Source: Takakia lepidozioides (lineage: Eukaryota; Streptophyta; Takakiopsida; Takakiales; Takakiaceae). From it: a stretch of 64,000 bases of DNA. The position numbers and the translations under genes are program-made. Of the stretch, positions 35,737-48,800 are shown piece by piece (within the stretch, counting starts at the first letter, position 1; every line of letters starts with the position of its first letter). The stretch spans positions 56,153,053-56,217,052 of the forward strand of contig CM060732.1 of assembly GCA_030704615.1 (NCBI GenBank). Reading direction: 5' to 3'. The notes below the pieces were generated by a model. It saw nothing but the letters and a program-made list of their open reading frames with translations. It was not told where the DNA came from and did not search any database.

Positions 35737-37474
35737 CTGCTTTCTTGTGGGGAGGAACATTCATTTAGACCTACTGGGATTCCTGCCAGTCGTTTGGGTT
35801 GAACAAAGTCTGGTGTGTCAGCTGAAGTCTCTTTCACCCAGTATGGTTGTGATCACTGTTTAATAATATCGACAGTTTACCATGGGTCTGTCAAGACTGT
35901 TTTCGAGGAAACTGCGGCTCATATATAGTGGGTTGTATGCTGCGCTGTGGAGATCACATCAACCTACATTTTGAGCAATGGGATTTCTTTTGCCCACTTG
36001 CTGGACACTGGGGCTTTGGTTGGATTAACTTGGCAGGTGGTAGCAGAACAGCAGTGAGAGAGGAGGATACTCTTGCACTCTACTGACAAACAAGTGAGCA
36101 TTTTGTTTGGGGTCCATGGTGACACGTGGTTACTCCAGGGAGCTTCCAGATTCTTCTTTACAAAACGATGTATCACTTTCAAGAGATTGGATATTGGCTC
36201 TCCCAGGAATGGAGAAGATTGGGGCGATGGATTGTAATCTTGAAATGAGGAGATAGCTCAACCTTTTATGTTTCTCTGTCTAATCTTATCTCTTAGCTAC
36301 TGGCATTGCAATAGTGTACCTGTAATATCTAGACATGTGCAGTACAGCTGTATGGCTTAGGACCTCTTATAAGGATCAAGCCTTTACAGTTGTGGAGGGT
36401 GTGTAAATGTTTCCCAAAGGGAAAAAAGAGACTTAGTGTCACACAGGCACACGATATTAGGACACCCTTTGGTATCATATGCACCTGACTGATTGAATCT
36501 CTAGGCAATAAGCAGAGGAAGAATCAAGAGGAAGAACCATATAAAGGGGATGCAATTCAATGTAGAAAGGTTGTCTTAGCATTTGACTTGGTTCTTGCAT
36601 TTCATGTGTCTGTTGAAAGGATTGCAAGGAAGGGAAGGAGAAAGGGAAGGGTACACACAAGCCACAGAAACATCCTTAACATCTCCCTGAAGTTTATGTA
36701 CAGTTAAGGTCCATGTAACTTTTCCTGTAAGTGCAAGTAGTTGAGATCATTGGGTCCATTGCAAGGATTCACTGGGTTAAGCTAGATTTGATCATGTTTG
36801 GACGTTCCAGTCTAGAGACATCGCTGCTGTCTCTAAGGGTTGTTTGGGAGTAACCTGCGTTGAAAAAGTTTAGATTCGCAGTGAGAGGGCTACTGCACCT
36901 GGCAAGAGGGGTATTGGTCTCTAATAATATTGAATCCTTCCTCTCCTAGTTTCCTCATGAAGTTGGCATCACTATTAAGATCAGGAACAAAGCATGGCCT
37001 AGCATTTGTCAGTAACTAACCTTGCTTGGCAGGGAGAAACATTACTTCCTTATCATTCACAGTCCGCATGCATTCTATTGATACACGTAAAACTGCTCTC
37101 ATTCAGAGGTGGTGGTGAAAAGTTCTTGCTGATACATAATCTCTCTTGCCAATGACCAACCACTCATAAGAAAAGGTTCAGAGCCTATTTTTGTGACAGG
37201 GATATTGTGCAGCTATATACCAATCCTGCTAGTGCAACCAATAGATTCATTCAGAATCTATCTGTAGATTGCAATCTCTCAAAAGGCATGAACTTGTTGG
37301 GAGATGTACTTGACCATTCAGTCTTGGCTAAAAACCTCAAAATTTGAACGAGGGAGCAAGAGGGGGAGGGTAGGGTCAGTGACCAGATCCTTCTGCAGAA
37401 AGATTCTCAATAACTTGGAATCTAGGATTCTACAGTTAACAAGCATGTAAGCCATCTATGAAGCAAGTAATAGT
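35737..37474. other. Between convergent genes; no gene seen
   Basis: The space between the stop of the F-box gene (plus) and the stop of the kinase-aldolase gene (minus) should contain both 3' untranslated regions. No reading frame or repeat family was recognised. Confidence 0.4.
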
Positions 37475-40400
37475 TCACCCTGCCTTTCCAGAAGAATTAA
37501 AGATGCGCATCTTCTCAGCCACCACTGCTGCCATGGCCACCACTGCTGAACCCATGACATCAACCAGGTCTTTCTTCGGAGCCCCAAGTGCTTCCATATA
37601 GGCACCTCGGACTTCCGTATTCACATTAAACTTGCGCACTCCATGCTGTATGCAAGCCTGAAAATCAGTGCACACAAATGTTACAAACCTTCATGGCAAT
37701 ATTTTGTCGTCTACTACAAGTAGGAGGTGTTAGAGAGCTTAGCTAGTGTGGTAATAATATGTGAAGGCTTCAAGGAAAAAAGGAAACTGGTGTTCACGGC
37801 TAGGTAAATTGATGAAGTGCCATCGTGACTACAGTGATTGCAAATATGGATGGTTATTGCCCTCATGACATTGCTTGCCTCAAAAACATCACTACTGGTA
37901 GTACTTTGCGATATTAGTTTCCAAGTGGTGATATTACGACTATTCGAGTACCACAGCTACTCCACACCCAGTGATGATTGCAAGATAAACAATAGATTCG
38001 AGGATACATAGGCCAGAATACCTTGACGACATCTGTGTTGAGTCCTGAAGCTCCATGCAAGACGAGCACAACCTTATGCGCCTTTGCTTTCCTATGCAAT
38101 TCCTGTATTTTCACCAACCAGCATTTGAGACTTTACGTACCCAAAATGGTGTCTATTTCCTCTGTCATGGCTGTGAGTCTGATAGGCCCTCAATCTAGGG
38201 TGCATGATCACATCAAGACAATGCTAAAAGAAAAAGATCTAGAAAGCCAGAATTGACTACAGGAAGCAAGCCAGAGTACTGGCACAGACATTCAGCAACT
38301 TACATGTCAACGCCTATTCCCTCTCTTCATGTCATCAGGCTCCCCATTCTGCTCAAACAGGGTCTTTCAAGCAAGGCCACATTCTCGAAGTCGCATTTGT
38401 AGTTTTATGATTCTAGTGACTGGTTTTTGGGGTCCTCATTTTACTATATTGTTTTCTATTTTGTCCCATAAGCTCTTTGACCTTCTTGTTGACATTCCCT
38501 AAAGCTCCATGCCATGCCACAATACCAAGACTCTGTAATGACGGCTATTTGAGTGCAGAGAGAGAATGCTGCTGGTAGTACCTTCAAAAGCTCAAGATTC
38601 AATTTAGGTCCACTGGTAGGGTACTTGCCATGGACGTTCCCAATGCATACAGCCAGGGCATCCACCTGTGTTTCTTCCAGGAACTTACTGGCCTGTGTCA
38701 AGAGAGGCCAGATACTCAAAAGCAATCCTTCTAGCAAAAAGCTCATAACTATCATGGATTAGAAATGAAATGAAATGAAATGAATTAGTGCTTTATAACG
38801 TCCGCGGAAAGCTCATAGAGCTTATGGGACAAAATGGAAAGAAAAACATGAGAGAAAACAGGAAACAAGAGTCAGAGATAAGAACTATTGTTCGAGTGAT
38901 TGTCTAAGGGTGAATGCCTCGTGCAGGTAGGCTGCCAAGCATTTCTGATCTTCATAGCGGAAGACTTCGGTGAGAGATTGGGCTCCACGGAATGGACAAT
39001 GGAATCTCCCGCAGATCTCATAGTATAGAGAAGAAGAAGTGTTCTTCAGTTTCAATTTCCTGGTTGCACCCTGTGCAAGCTGGACAGAGGCGGTCCTCCC
39101 CCTGCAGGTTTTCCCATCTGCCAGTCTCTATCCGTAGGTTGTGGGAGCCCACCCTGAACCGCCCCAAAGCCCTCAGGAGAGACTCGGAGAACCAAGAATG
39201 TTTCTCGATAGAAATGGAGCTTTGTCGTGAGGTTGGGTAACTTCCAAGTTCTCCTGAGTAGCTCCATGAGCTCCTTTCTAATGAGTTGGTTGCGGTCATG
39301 CTTGGATGTGATGTGCACCCCTTCTGGGTTCACTGGCAATAGTGAAGCAATAGAGAGTCCATGGCGTTCAAAAAAGGTATCCACACGAGCATACCAGGAT
39401 TGTTTGAAACCTGCATTTTTGAGTCTAATAGATGTCGCAAGGGCTCTGGCCACAGGCCCCTTGGGGGGGGAAGGGCTTGTAACCTATGCAGGAAAATTTT
39501 AAGCCGGAAGAGGGCCTCAGATCAGAGAGGACCCTAAGACCTGAAGTATGTAGCTGTTCAACATTAAGTGTTCAACCAGGTGCAGTAGAACAATTATTTC
39601 TAATATTTTTTTACTCCAAATGGGTGCACTTACTCCATGGGCAAGCACAGTTTTTAGGAGATTTGAGTGGACGTCATCTGCAAAATGCTCGGTGCCTTTT
39701 GTTCCAGATCATCAGCTGAGCTCATCAGACGCACAGTGAATCAAGACATTCAAAGTAACTCACCTGGTTTGGATCAGTAAAACGGGCCTCATATTCTTCA
39801 ACAGAAAGGCCATCCTCTGTTCCTGACAAGCGTCCCAACTCTGCCTCCACTGCCATTCCCTTGGAATGAGCAGCTATTGCAACTCTTTTGGTAAATAGTA
39901 TGTTGTCACCTAGCGAGAGATGGGAGCCATCAACCATGACTGAATCAAAGCCCTGCCCACAAACACATTTTCCCTGTTAGACACATTTTGAATAGACAGT
40001 AGCCATACTAATTGCAGAACTGTGCCAAAACTGCTAATGGCGATTGCACAAACACTAAGAGGAAACCAAACCTGCAGCAAAACTTGTGTAAAGTGTTGAA
40101 CAACATAACTACCCAGTTCTACAGCAAACAAATACCAACTCAAAGTTCCCATCACTCCTCACCAGCTCTAGAGCTTCCATGATAGCCTCCTCCTCACTGC
40201 CATGATCGAGGTGCACTGTTATTGGAACCTGCTACCCCATAGAGACAAAACACCTGTTAGTTGGGGACTCGGGGATAGCTTCACTACCTTGGATATTAAT
40301 GGGGCACATACATGTATCTAAGTTCTGGCCAATTCATAGTAACGTGAAAGGCTCAACAGAGTGTATGGTTATGAACACCTTCCTTGAGCATCTATGCAAC

Positions 40401-43400
40401 TTACAGAACTTTTGAAGACATTGCACACACATCACTGATTATACTATATAAGAATTTGGAAGAGTGTCAAGGAGAGAGACAATTTGAAATGTAGCAATTC
40501 ATCAACATTAAGGCAGTAAGGTAGAGATGTTTACCGCGGCACGCTTGGCAGCAGAAAGGCAACAAGCCACCAACGGTTTGCCTCCATGAGCAAGTGCTCC
40601 TGGATGGATCTGCTTGTGGAACATGTTACAGTTAGAGAAAAATATGCGTGCTCTCTCCCCCCCCACATTCTTTTGGGTATCTTGTCCCAGAAGCTTTTTG
40701 AACTTTCTGTCGATGTTATAGAGTTATAAAGATGTTATAAAGAAGAGCCGACGTTATAAAGCACCATTTCTTCTCTCTTGGAAAGTCCGTGTGTAACAGA
40801 CTTCAGGACCAACAAACAAGGTCAAACCCAAGTACATTAACAAGATCCTTGCCCTTAGTGACAACTGCATCACTATGCCTTCTTACCTCTCAGATTAGTT
40901 CTCCATGTCTCTCACAGGGGCATTGGAACTATTAACTAGTTTTGTAGAAGCTGATATTAAGTGTTGATGTGGCCTCTAACAAATAATGAGGAGGAAGGAA
41001 GACTCTTGCCGAAGCAAGTGTACAACTTATTGTGTCACTTCATACCGAGGGACTAGTTACTGGCTTTGGTTTGGAAGATGGACACATTCTAATGGCCCTC
41101 ACCATCATGCCCAACCCTCTCCAAAAGGACTTCAAATTCCTTAGGTACGTCACACACATGAAGTAAACGGTTGACCTAGTTACCACTCTTTTATAGTTGG
41201 GCCAGCCATAATAGGTGACATCCAACCTACACCTAATTGAACCCACGACCACTTGTAAGGCAGCCTTGGAGTCCTCTTCGGTGGGCCATCTGTTGGATGT
41301 TGACATTTCTTATCATATTAGGCTTGGAGAAACATGATATCATAATCCACAAACATGAAATTTTGTGAGTCTTGATTGTATGGCTAGGGAATTCTAAAAC
41401 CAAACTTGCACAATATCACGAGTGATTGATTCTTAACGATTTGAATTAAATTTTTAATGGTCATCCACAATTTATCTAAGGAAAAAATAGATACAACATT
41501 AACAGGAAAGAAAGAATATGGTTTAAAGTAATAATATGTATTGCAGTACACCCAGGTTTGATATGTAGATGAATAAAGCTTAAACGACATTAATTGTACA
41601 CTGTGGTCTCTCCCAATTGATCCCCAGGCACCTCCACCAAAATAGACGCAAGCTCTACGTCTAAACTTTCATTTGTCACATAAGTGCTTTGACCTTCCCC
41701 GTGGGCATTCTATATTTTCCTTCTGCCAAAAGTTGTGTCAATCCTTGGCGATCCAGGGTCGACACTGTTGTCTATTTCAGGACAGCCAATCCCTCACTGA
41801 GGTCTTTTATCACGAGGATCAGAAATGTGTGGCAGCATACCTGCATGAGGTTTTCTTAGAGAATCTCTTGATGAATAGTTGTTTTTGGGCTGCTTGGTAA
41901 GAGCCCCATTGTCCTTCTTGTATCCTACATGTCAAGAGAACTTGGAAGCTACCCAATCTCACGACAAAGCTCCACTTCTATCGAGAGACATTCTTGGTGC
42001 TCCGCGATGATAGAATCTTGAGACCAAATTACCTTTCAGCATCCTTATCTCCTTCCCTCCTGAGGGCATTGGGGCGGTTCAGGGTGGGTTCCCACAACCT
42101 ACGGATAGAGACTGGCAGATGGGATAACCTGCAACGGGAGGACCGCCTATGTCCAGCTTGCATAGGGCGCAGCAAGGAAATCGAAACTGAAGAACACTTC
42201 TTCTTCTACTGCCCTCTATACTACGAGATCCGTGGGAGATTCCACTGTTTATTCAGTGGAACCCAAACTCTCACTGATGTCTTTCAGTATGAGGATCAAA
42301 AATGCTTGGCAGCCTACCTGCACGAGGCCTTCACCCTTAGAACATTAATTGTGGTTTCTGGATTTGTTCCTCTCTCATGTTCTTCCATTTTGTCCCATAA
42401 GCTCTATGAGCTTTCTGCGGACGTTATAAAGCACCATTTCATTTCATTTGTCCCGTAAGTTCTTTGAGCATTTCATGGCAGAGCAGTGGACATTTCAGGA
42501 CTTCAGAGTGAATTCATCAAGCATGCTGCCCCTACTTTAGCCCCTTTTATAGCTAACCTCTTCAATGAGGTAGTGCAACGGGGCTTTCCAACAGAGTGGA
42601 CAAAGAGCATCATCCACCCACTCTTCAAGAGCGGTGACAGGCTCGCACCAACCAACTATCGTACTATCATGGTGTCCTCGGTACTTGCTAAACTGTTTGG
42701 GGCAGTAGTGGCCATGGAACTGGATGATTGGGCTGAGTCCTCTCGCATTCATGCTGAGGGACAGGCTGGTTTCCGTCGCAACAGATCCACTATTGACCAC
42801 AACTTCACTCTTCAGGTTATGGTGGAAAGTGCACGCTATGACAAAAGAATGGTCTATGTTTGCTTCGTGGACTTTCACAAAGCCTTTGATTCAGTTCCTC
42901 GGGACCTTCTCTTCCAACGGCTCCATAGAGTGGAAGTCCCTCCAGACATCCTTTGTGCCATCTCTTCTATGTATGAGATTGTCACTGGTATGGTCAATGT
43001 CGCTGGTGAATTCTCAGCCGAGGTCCACAGCAGCATTGGAGTCAAACAGGGCTGCCCCCTTTCACCTACCCTGTTCGGGATCTACATTGACGCCTTGGAG
43101 AATTACATATAAAAAAACCATGGGGTTGGGGTACCATTGGATGGGGGACCAACACAATCGGATCTCCTCTACGCTGATTATGTTGCCCTTTTGGCACAAT
43201 CCCCGGTCTTCCTGCAACGCCATCTCAAAATTTTGGAACAGTTCTGCAAAGACTATGGGATGCAAGATTGTGAAATCATACCGGTACCTGGGTCTGGTTA
43301 TCCACTCCCCCAAGTTTCACTTTGCAGCCACTGCCTTAGACAGATTGACTAAAGGTAAGGCGGCCTCCGTCCGCCTTCAGGCCAAATGCAAGCAAATACA

Positions 43401-45836
43401 TCTGCCTCATCCCCCAACCAAAAAGTGGCTGTTTGACACCGTCGTCAGCCCTGCTACCATCTATGGTTGTGAGTTCTGGGCACCTGGTGTCCCTGTCTCC
43501 TGGTGGGAAAAGAATTTGGAACCATTACAGTCATCTTTTCTCCAAGCAATGCTTGGCGCCAGCAGCACAACTCCATCTCAGATCCTAGGTGCAGAGTTCG
43601 CATGTGTACCATTGCAATCCGAGGCCCTCTTCCGGCTTACAATCTTTCTCCATAGATTACAGGCCCTTCCACCCAAGGGGCTCGTGGCAAGGGCCCTCAC
43701 AACATCTATGAGGCTCAAAGCTGCAGGTTTCAGGAACTCCTGGTATGCTCGAGTGGACAGTTTATTTCAACGTAACGGACTTTCTACTGCTTTCCTATTA
43801 CCAATGAATCCAGATGAGGTGGACATCACATCCAGACATGACTGCAACAGACTCATTAGGAGAGAGCTTATGGAATTACATGTCAAGAGAACTTGGAAGC
43901 TACCCAATCTCACGACAAAGCTCCACTTCTATCGAGAGACATTCTTGGTGCTCCGTGATGATAGAATCTTGAGACCAAATTACCTTTCAGCATCCTTATC
44001 TCCTTCCCTCCTGAGGGCATTGGGGCGGTTCAGGGTGGTTTCCCACAACCTACGGATAGAGACTGGCAGATGGGATAACCTGCAACGGGAGGACCGCCTA
44101 TGTCCAGCTTGCATAGGCCGCAGCAAGGAAATTGAAACTGAAGAACACTTCTTCTTCTACTGCCCTCTATACTACGAGATCCGTGGGAGATTCCACTGTT
44201 TATTCAGTGGAACCCAAACTCTCACTGATGTCTTCTACTATGAGGATCAAAAATGCTTGGCAGCCTACCTGCACGAGGCCTTCACCCTTAGACAATCGCT
44301 AGAACATTAATTGTGGTTTCTGGATTTGTTCCTCTCTCATGTTTTCTTCCATTTTGTCCCATAAGCTCTATGAGCTTTCCGCGGACGTTATAAAGCACCA
44401 TTTCATTTCATTTCATGATGTTACAGAGTTTCTTTTGTTCTTTCGGAGGGGGTGGATATTGCGTCCAAACAGGACCACAATAGATGCATCAGAAGAGAAC
44501 TTATGGAACTGCACGCCAGGCGTACACGGAAACCGGCCACTCTAACAACAAAACTGCAATTCTATCGGGAGACATTCTTGGTTCTAGGTAATGGTAGGAT
44601 CTTGCTGCCTAATTAGCTGTCTGCAGCTCTATCTCCCTCCCTTCTAAGGGCATTTGGGAGGTTCAGGGGGGCTCCTACAGTCTGAGGATAGAGACTGGTA
44701 GGTGGGAAAATATGAGAAGATTGACTCTGCCCCACTTGCGCTGGGAACTACGGGGAGATTGAAAGTGAAGAACATTTCTTCTTTCACTGCCCTCATACTA
44801 TGAGATCTGTGGGAGATTCAACTGTCTATTCTGGGATACCCAATCTTTCACGGAGGTCTCCCAGTACGAGGATCAGAAATGCTCGGTAGCTTACCTGCAT
44901 GGACCATTGACTCTTAGACAATCCCTTGAGCTTTAGTTGCTTTTGGGCTGTTTGTGGTCCCTCTCTCTTTCTTGTTTCTTTCTTCCTCTTGTCCCACGAG
45001 CTCTTTGAGCTTCCCACGGACATTATAAAGTACCATTTCATTTCATTTCTCCCTCCCATTTGAGCTTTCTGTGGACGTTCTGAAGTATCATTTCATTTCA
45101 TTTCATTTCTCCCCCATTTCCAACCACCAGAAGCTGACAGGAGTAAGAAAACTTATGCCAGAACCTGCAAGATGGCAGGGCTCTTCTCAGCCTCTGCGGC
45201 AGCCACCACAGCCATGACTCCTTCTAAATTGTAGACATTGAATGCTCCAAGAGCGTATCCTCCTTCTTCTGCTGCCTGGAAATGCCAATAAAGTCACTCC
45301 TTTGATGAGATCACGCTTGTATGATCAAAGTGGAATAACATCCAATCTGCCAATACGACCAAATCTCCAGGACCGGACAATTGATGGTGTAATGTTGTGA
45401 AGGAGGTTGTTTACCAGAAGAAGGTCTTTTGTCATTGGGGGAGCTGGCCGTGACCACAACTTAACTAACTGGGCAAGTGCATCAGGCCCTCCCACGTTGC
45501 CTGCACCATTGGTACATATAAATGCATTGGCTTCATTCATCTTGGTAGCTAAAGCTTGGGCTAAAAATTGCAAAGAGCGAGATATTGTACTCATGATAGC
45601 TACTACAACACTGTTCTCACACACGAATCTTAAGTTAACCTGATATTCCCATTGCCCATCTTCTTACATTATCAGACAGTTCAAAACATACCAGGAAACA
45701 CAATGTAAGGGATGCCCGGATGTCGGCTGCCTGGTCCTAGGCGCCACAAGGGCACTCCTGGCAAGGCTTGACCCACGACTTCTGCCCGCTGTGCTCCCAT
45801 TGCCTTTGTTGCGAGGTCAGATGATGTTATCCCTCC
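37475..45836 (-). CDS. Fusion gene part 3: end of kinase and class II aldolase exons
   Basis: Kinase end: 45836-45692 (GGITSSDLATKAMG nucleotide site, HPGIPYIVFPG) and 45500-45415. Aldolase: 45275-45165 (GYALGAFNVYNLEGV), 40609-40535 (IHPGALAHGGKPLV), 40228-40163 (VPITVHLDHGSDEE), 39952-39764 (GFDSVMVDGSHLS, VEAELGRLSGTEDG), 38692-38582 (ALAVCIGNVHGKYP), 38102-38022 (VVLVLHGASGLN) and 37657-37475 (GVRKFNVNTEVR, stop). The class II signatures are all present: the catalytic Asp and zinc His of LDHG, and the zinc His of NVHGKYP and of LHGASG. Where many bacterial enzymes have NVDTELR this one has NVNTEVR, as in the plant fusion family. A 4.5-kb intron (45164-40610) holds two LINE A copies on the opposite strand. 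Confidence 0.92.
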
Positions 45837-48800
45837 CTGCATGGCACACCCTGGTCACTACATCGAAGGCCAAGCAGGAGGGTCCATGACTGCAATGCAA
45901 TGATATCTTGTATCCCAACAAGCAAGACTCAAGATATCAAAAGAAAGGGAAAGCTCTTTGAGCTCTGCACAGAATGAAATGAAATGAAATGGTACTTCTA
46001 ATGTCCGCGGAAAGCAGGCTTATGGGACAAGAGAAAACATGAAACAAGAAAGAGAGAGGGGCCCTCCAGAAGCAGCTAAAAAACAGCAAAACTTTATGAA
46101 CTTCATAGCTTTATAATGTCCATGAATTTTTGTATATCTGCAGGTGGCCTATGGAACACAGTAGAACAGAGAAACTTTAGTTAGACTGCTCTATACTGCT
46201 GGTGCTTAATCTCACAGCTCTTCAGTTTCCTGCTCTCCAAATCTCTACTCCCCATTACATCATTTAAAACCGTAATCACTCCCTTTAACGTTGCAGGCTG
46301 AAAGTTGTTGAGGTCTTAGACTGCACTGGCTCCGACCTGCCATGTAAGTTCCAACTCTACTCACTTGTACCGAACATCGAATTCTTTGGCCAAAGTCAAC
46401 ATGAGGTGTCTACCTTGGCAAGTAGATAGCGGGGTCGCGTCTTTATGCGAGTTACAATCTCTACTAGAGCAGAACTCACTTTGCTCCCAATATCCAGATT
46501 TCCCGTCACACCTGGCATCCCATAGCATTAGTACTGGAGCTGTACCACTTTTCTAAATAATTTGCTAACCAAGATTACTCAATCTAACCTATGTGTGTGG
46601 CCACACAATAAGTTAACCCGAGATCATTCAACATTTTCCACAAAAACTGAGTGGCTTTCCAGTACCAGTTGTGGCAACAGTTTTATCCGTAATATAGAAC
46701 ATGGTTAAGTATCCAATATTTCTGGTCCAAAGTCTAATGTACTTTGGTATGTTGAAGAGCAAGCTAAATAAAAAGAAGTACTTTGCTTACAAAACTTTAA
46801 AGTAGATGTTAGAAAAGACTCTCAACAGTGGCTGTATATAGGTGGTCACATTGCACTCAATTGAAGGGCATGAAATTTCAGGTGACGTACTGGAGCCCAG
46901 CAGAAGTTGGCGGCTGGTCATGATGAGCGTATCCTTGCCTGCACCCAGCAATGAGTCGGCCACTCTTGCGCACCGGGTTATCTCCAACTCTCTCTCACTG
47001 GCCGACCCCGTGGCCAATGCACCCACACTTACCTGCCATCACAAACCTCCCTTACATAAACACGTCAATCTGCTAACTGGAGATTGTGAAAACATTTGCA
47101 ATGGGCTACAGCCTTCTTCGCCAAGAATCTAACTTAGTGAGGGGTTTTCTAAAGAATGGAAGGATACAGTAGAAAGAACTGTTCCTACGATCCAAGACAG
47201 CCCTGATAGACTCCAACATCTAAAGGGCTATAAGACGGTGGGAGTATGGTATTGTCAACGAGCTAATTAAGCATGGCGGCGATCCCATGGGAGAGGCCCT
47301 TACCCTTCCCTTTAACCTTCTTTGGAAGACTGAAATGATACCCTTCTGCTGGAGAGAGGGTGTCATTGTCAATCTGTGTAAGACAGGCAACAGAGGAGAG
47401 TATGCTGCCCACCTACTGGGATATTAGTATGTCACTCACAGTGATGCATTCGAGAAAATCCCCACAGTGTGCGTTAAGTTCCTCAACCTGCTCAGAATGA
47501 CAAGAAAGAGTCAGAAATGGTTTGGAAAGCTTTTGCCTTGATGCAGGCGTCGTGAACTAACATAACTGGTTTTAGACATCGCCACACGTGGTACTGCAGA
47601 CAAAAGGATAGATTTCATTGCAAATAGAGTAGTATGGGGGCAGGGACGTTGAAGAGAGCAGAATATCTACTACCATTGTTGCAACCTGTATATATTAAAG
47701 ATCTGGCATTTGTAGGTTGGCTCCATCCTTTGAGATTACTGTAGCAAGCTCTTCACTAGAGACTCATTAATCGAAGACTCCGCCATCACCACCACACAAC
47801 AGGAGAAATGAAATGGTACTTATAACGTCCGCGAAAAGCTGAAAGAGCTTATGGACAAAATGGAAAAAAACCAAGAGAGAGGAGACAAAACCAAAGCCAA
47901 AAAGCAGCCCAAAAGCAACTACTGATCAAGGGATTGCCTAAGGGTCAAGGCCTCGTGCAGTTAAGCTGCCAAGCATTTCTGATCCTCATAATGGAAGCCT
48001 CAGTGGGTAGCTTCCAAGTTCTCCTGACATGTAGTTCCATAAGTTCTCTTCTAATGAGTCTGTTGCGATCCTGTTTGGATGTGATTTCCACCCCCTTCTG
48101 GATTTGGTGGCAATAGCGAAGCAATAGAGAGTCCATTGCGCTCCAAAAAACTGCACACTCGAGCATACCAGGAGTGCTTGAAACCTGCTGTTTTGAGCCT
48201 AATAGATGTTGCGAGGGTTCTTGCCACGAGCCCTTGGGTGGAAGGGCTTGTAACCTTTGAAGAAAGATGTAAGCTGGAAGAGGGCCTCGGTTTGAAGTGG
48301 CACGCAAGCAAACTCTGCACTCTGAGATGGTGTGTTGCGCCTCTGGCGCCAAGCATTGCTCAGAGAAAAGACGACTGCAACCGTTCCAGATTTTTCTCCC
48401 ACCAGGAAACTGGGACACCAGGTGTCCAGAACTCACAGCCATAAGTGCCGGCCGGGGTGACAACAGTGTCAAAGAGCCACTTTTTGGCTGGGGGGTGGGC
48501 GCAGATGTATCTGTTTGCATTTGGCCTGAAGGTGGATGCAGGCAGCCTTGCCCTTTGTCAATCTGTCCAGGGCAGTCAATGCAAACTGGAATTTGGGAGA
48601 GTGGATAACCAGACCCAGGTATTGGTATGATGTCACAATCTCGCTTCCTGCGGGTTGAAGATGAATCTGCAGTCCGCCTGGCCATTGAAAACCATGATCT
48701 TAGTTTTGCTAAGATTGACCTGCAACCCCTAGTCTTTGGAGAACTCTTCCAAGATGCGAAGATGGCGTTGTAAGAAGACAGGAGATTGTGCGAAGAGGGC

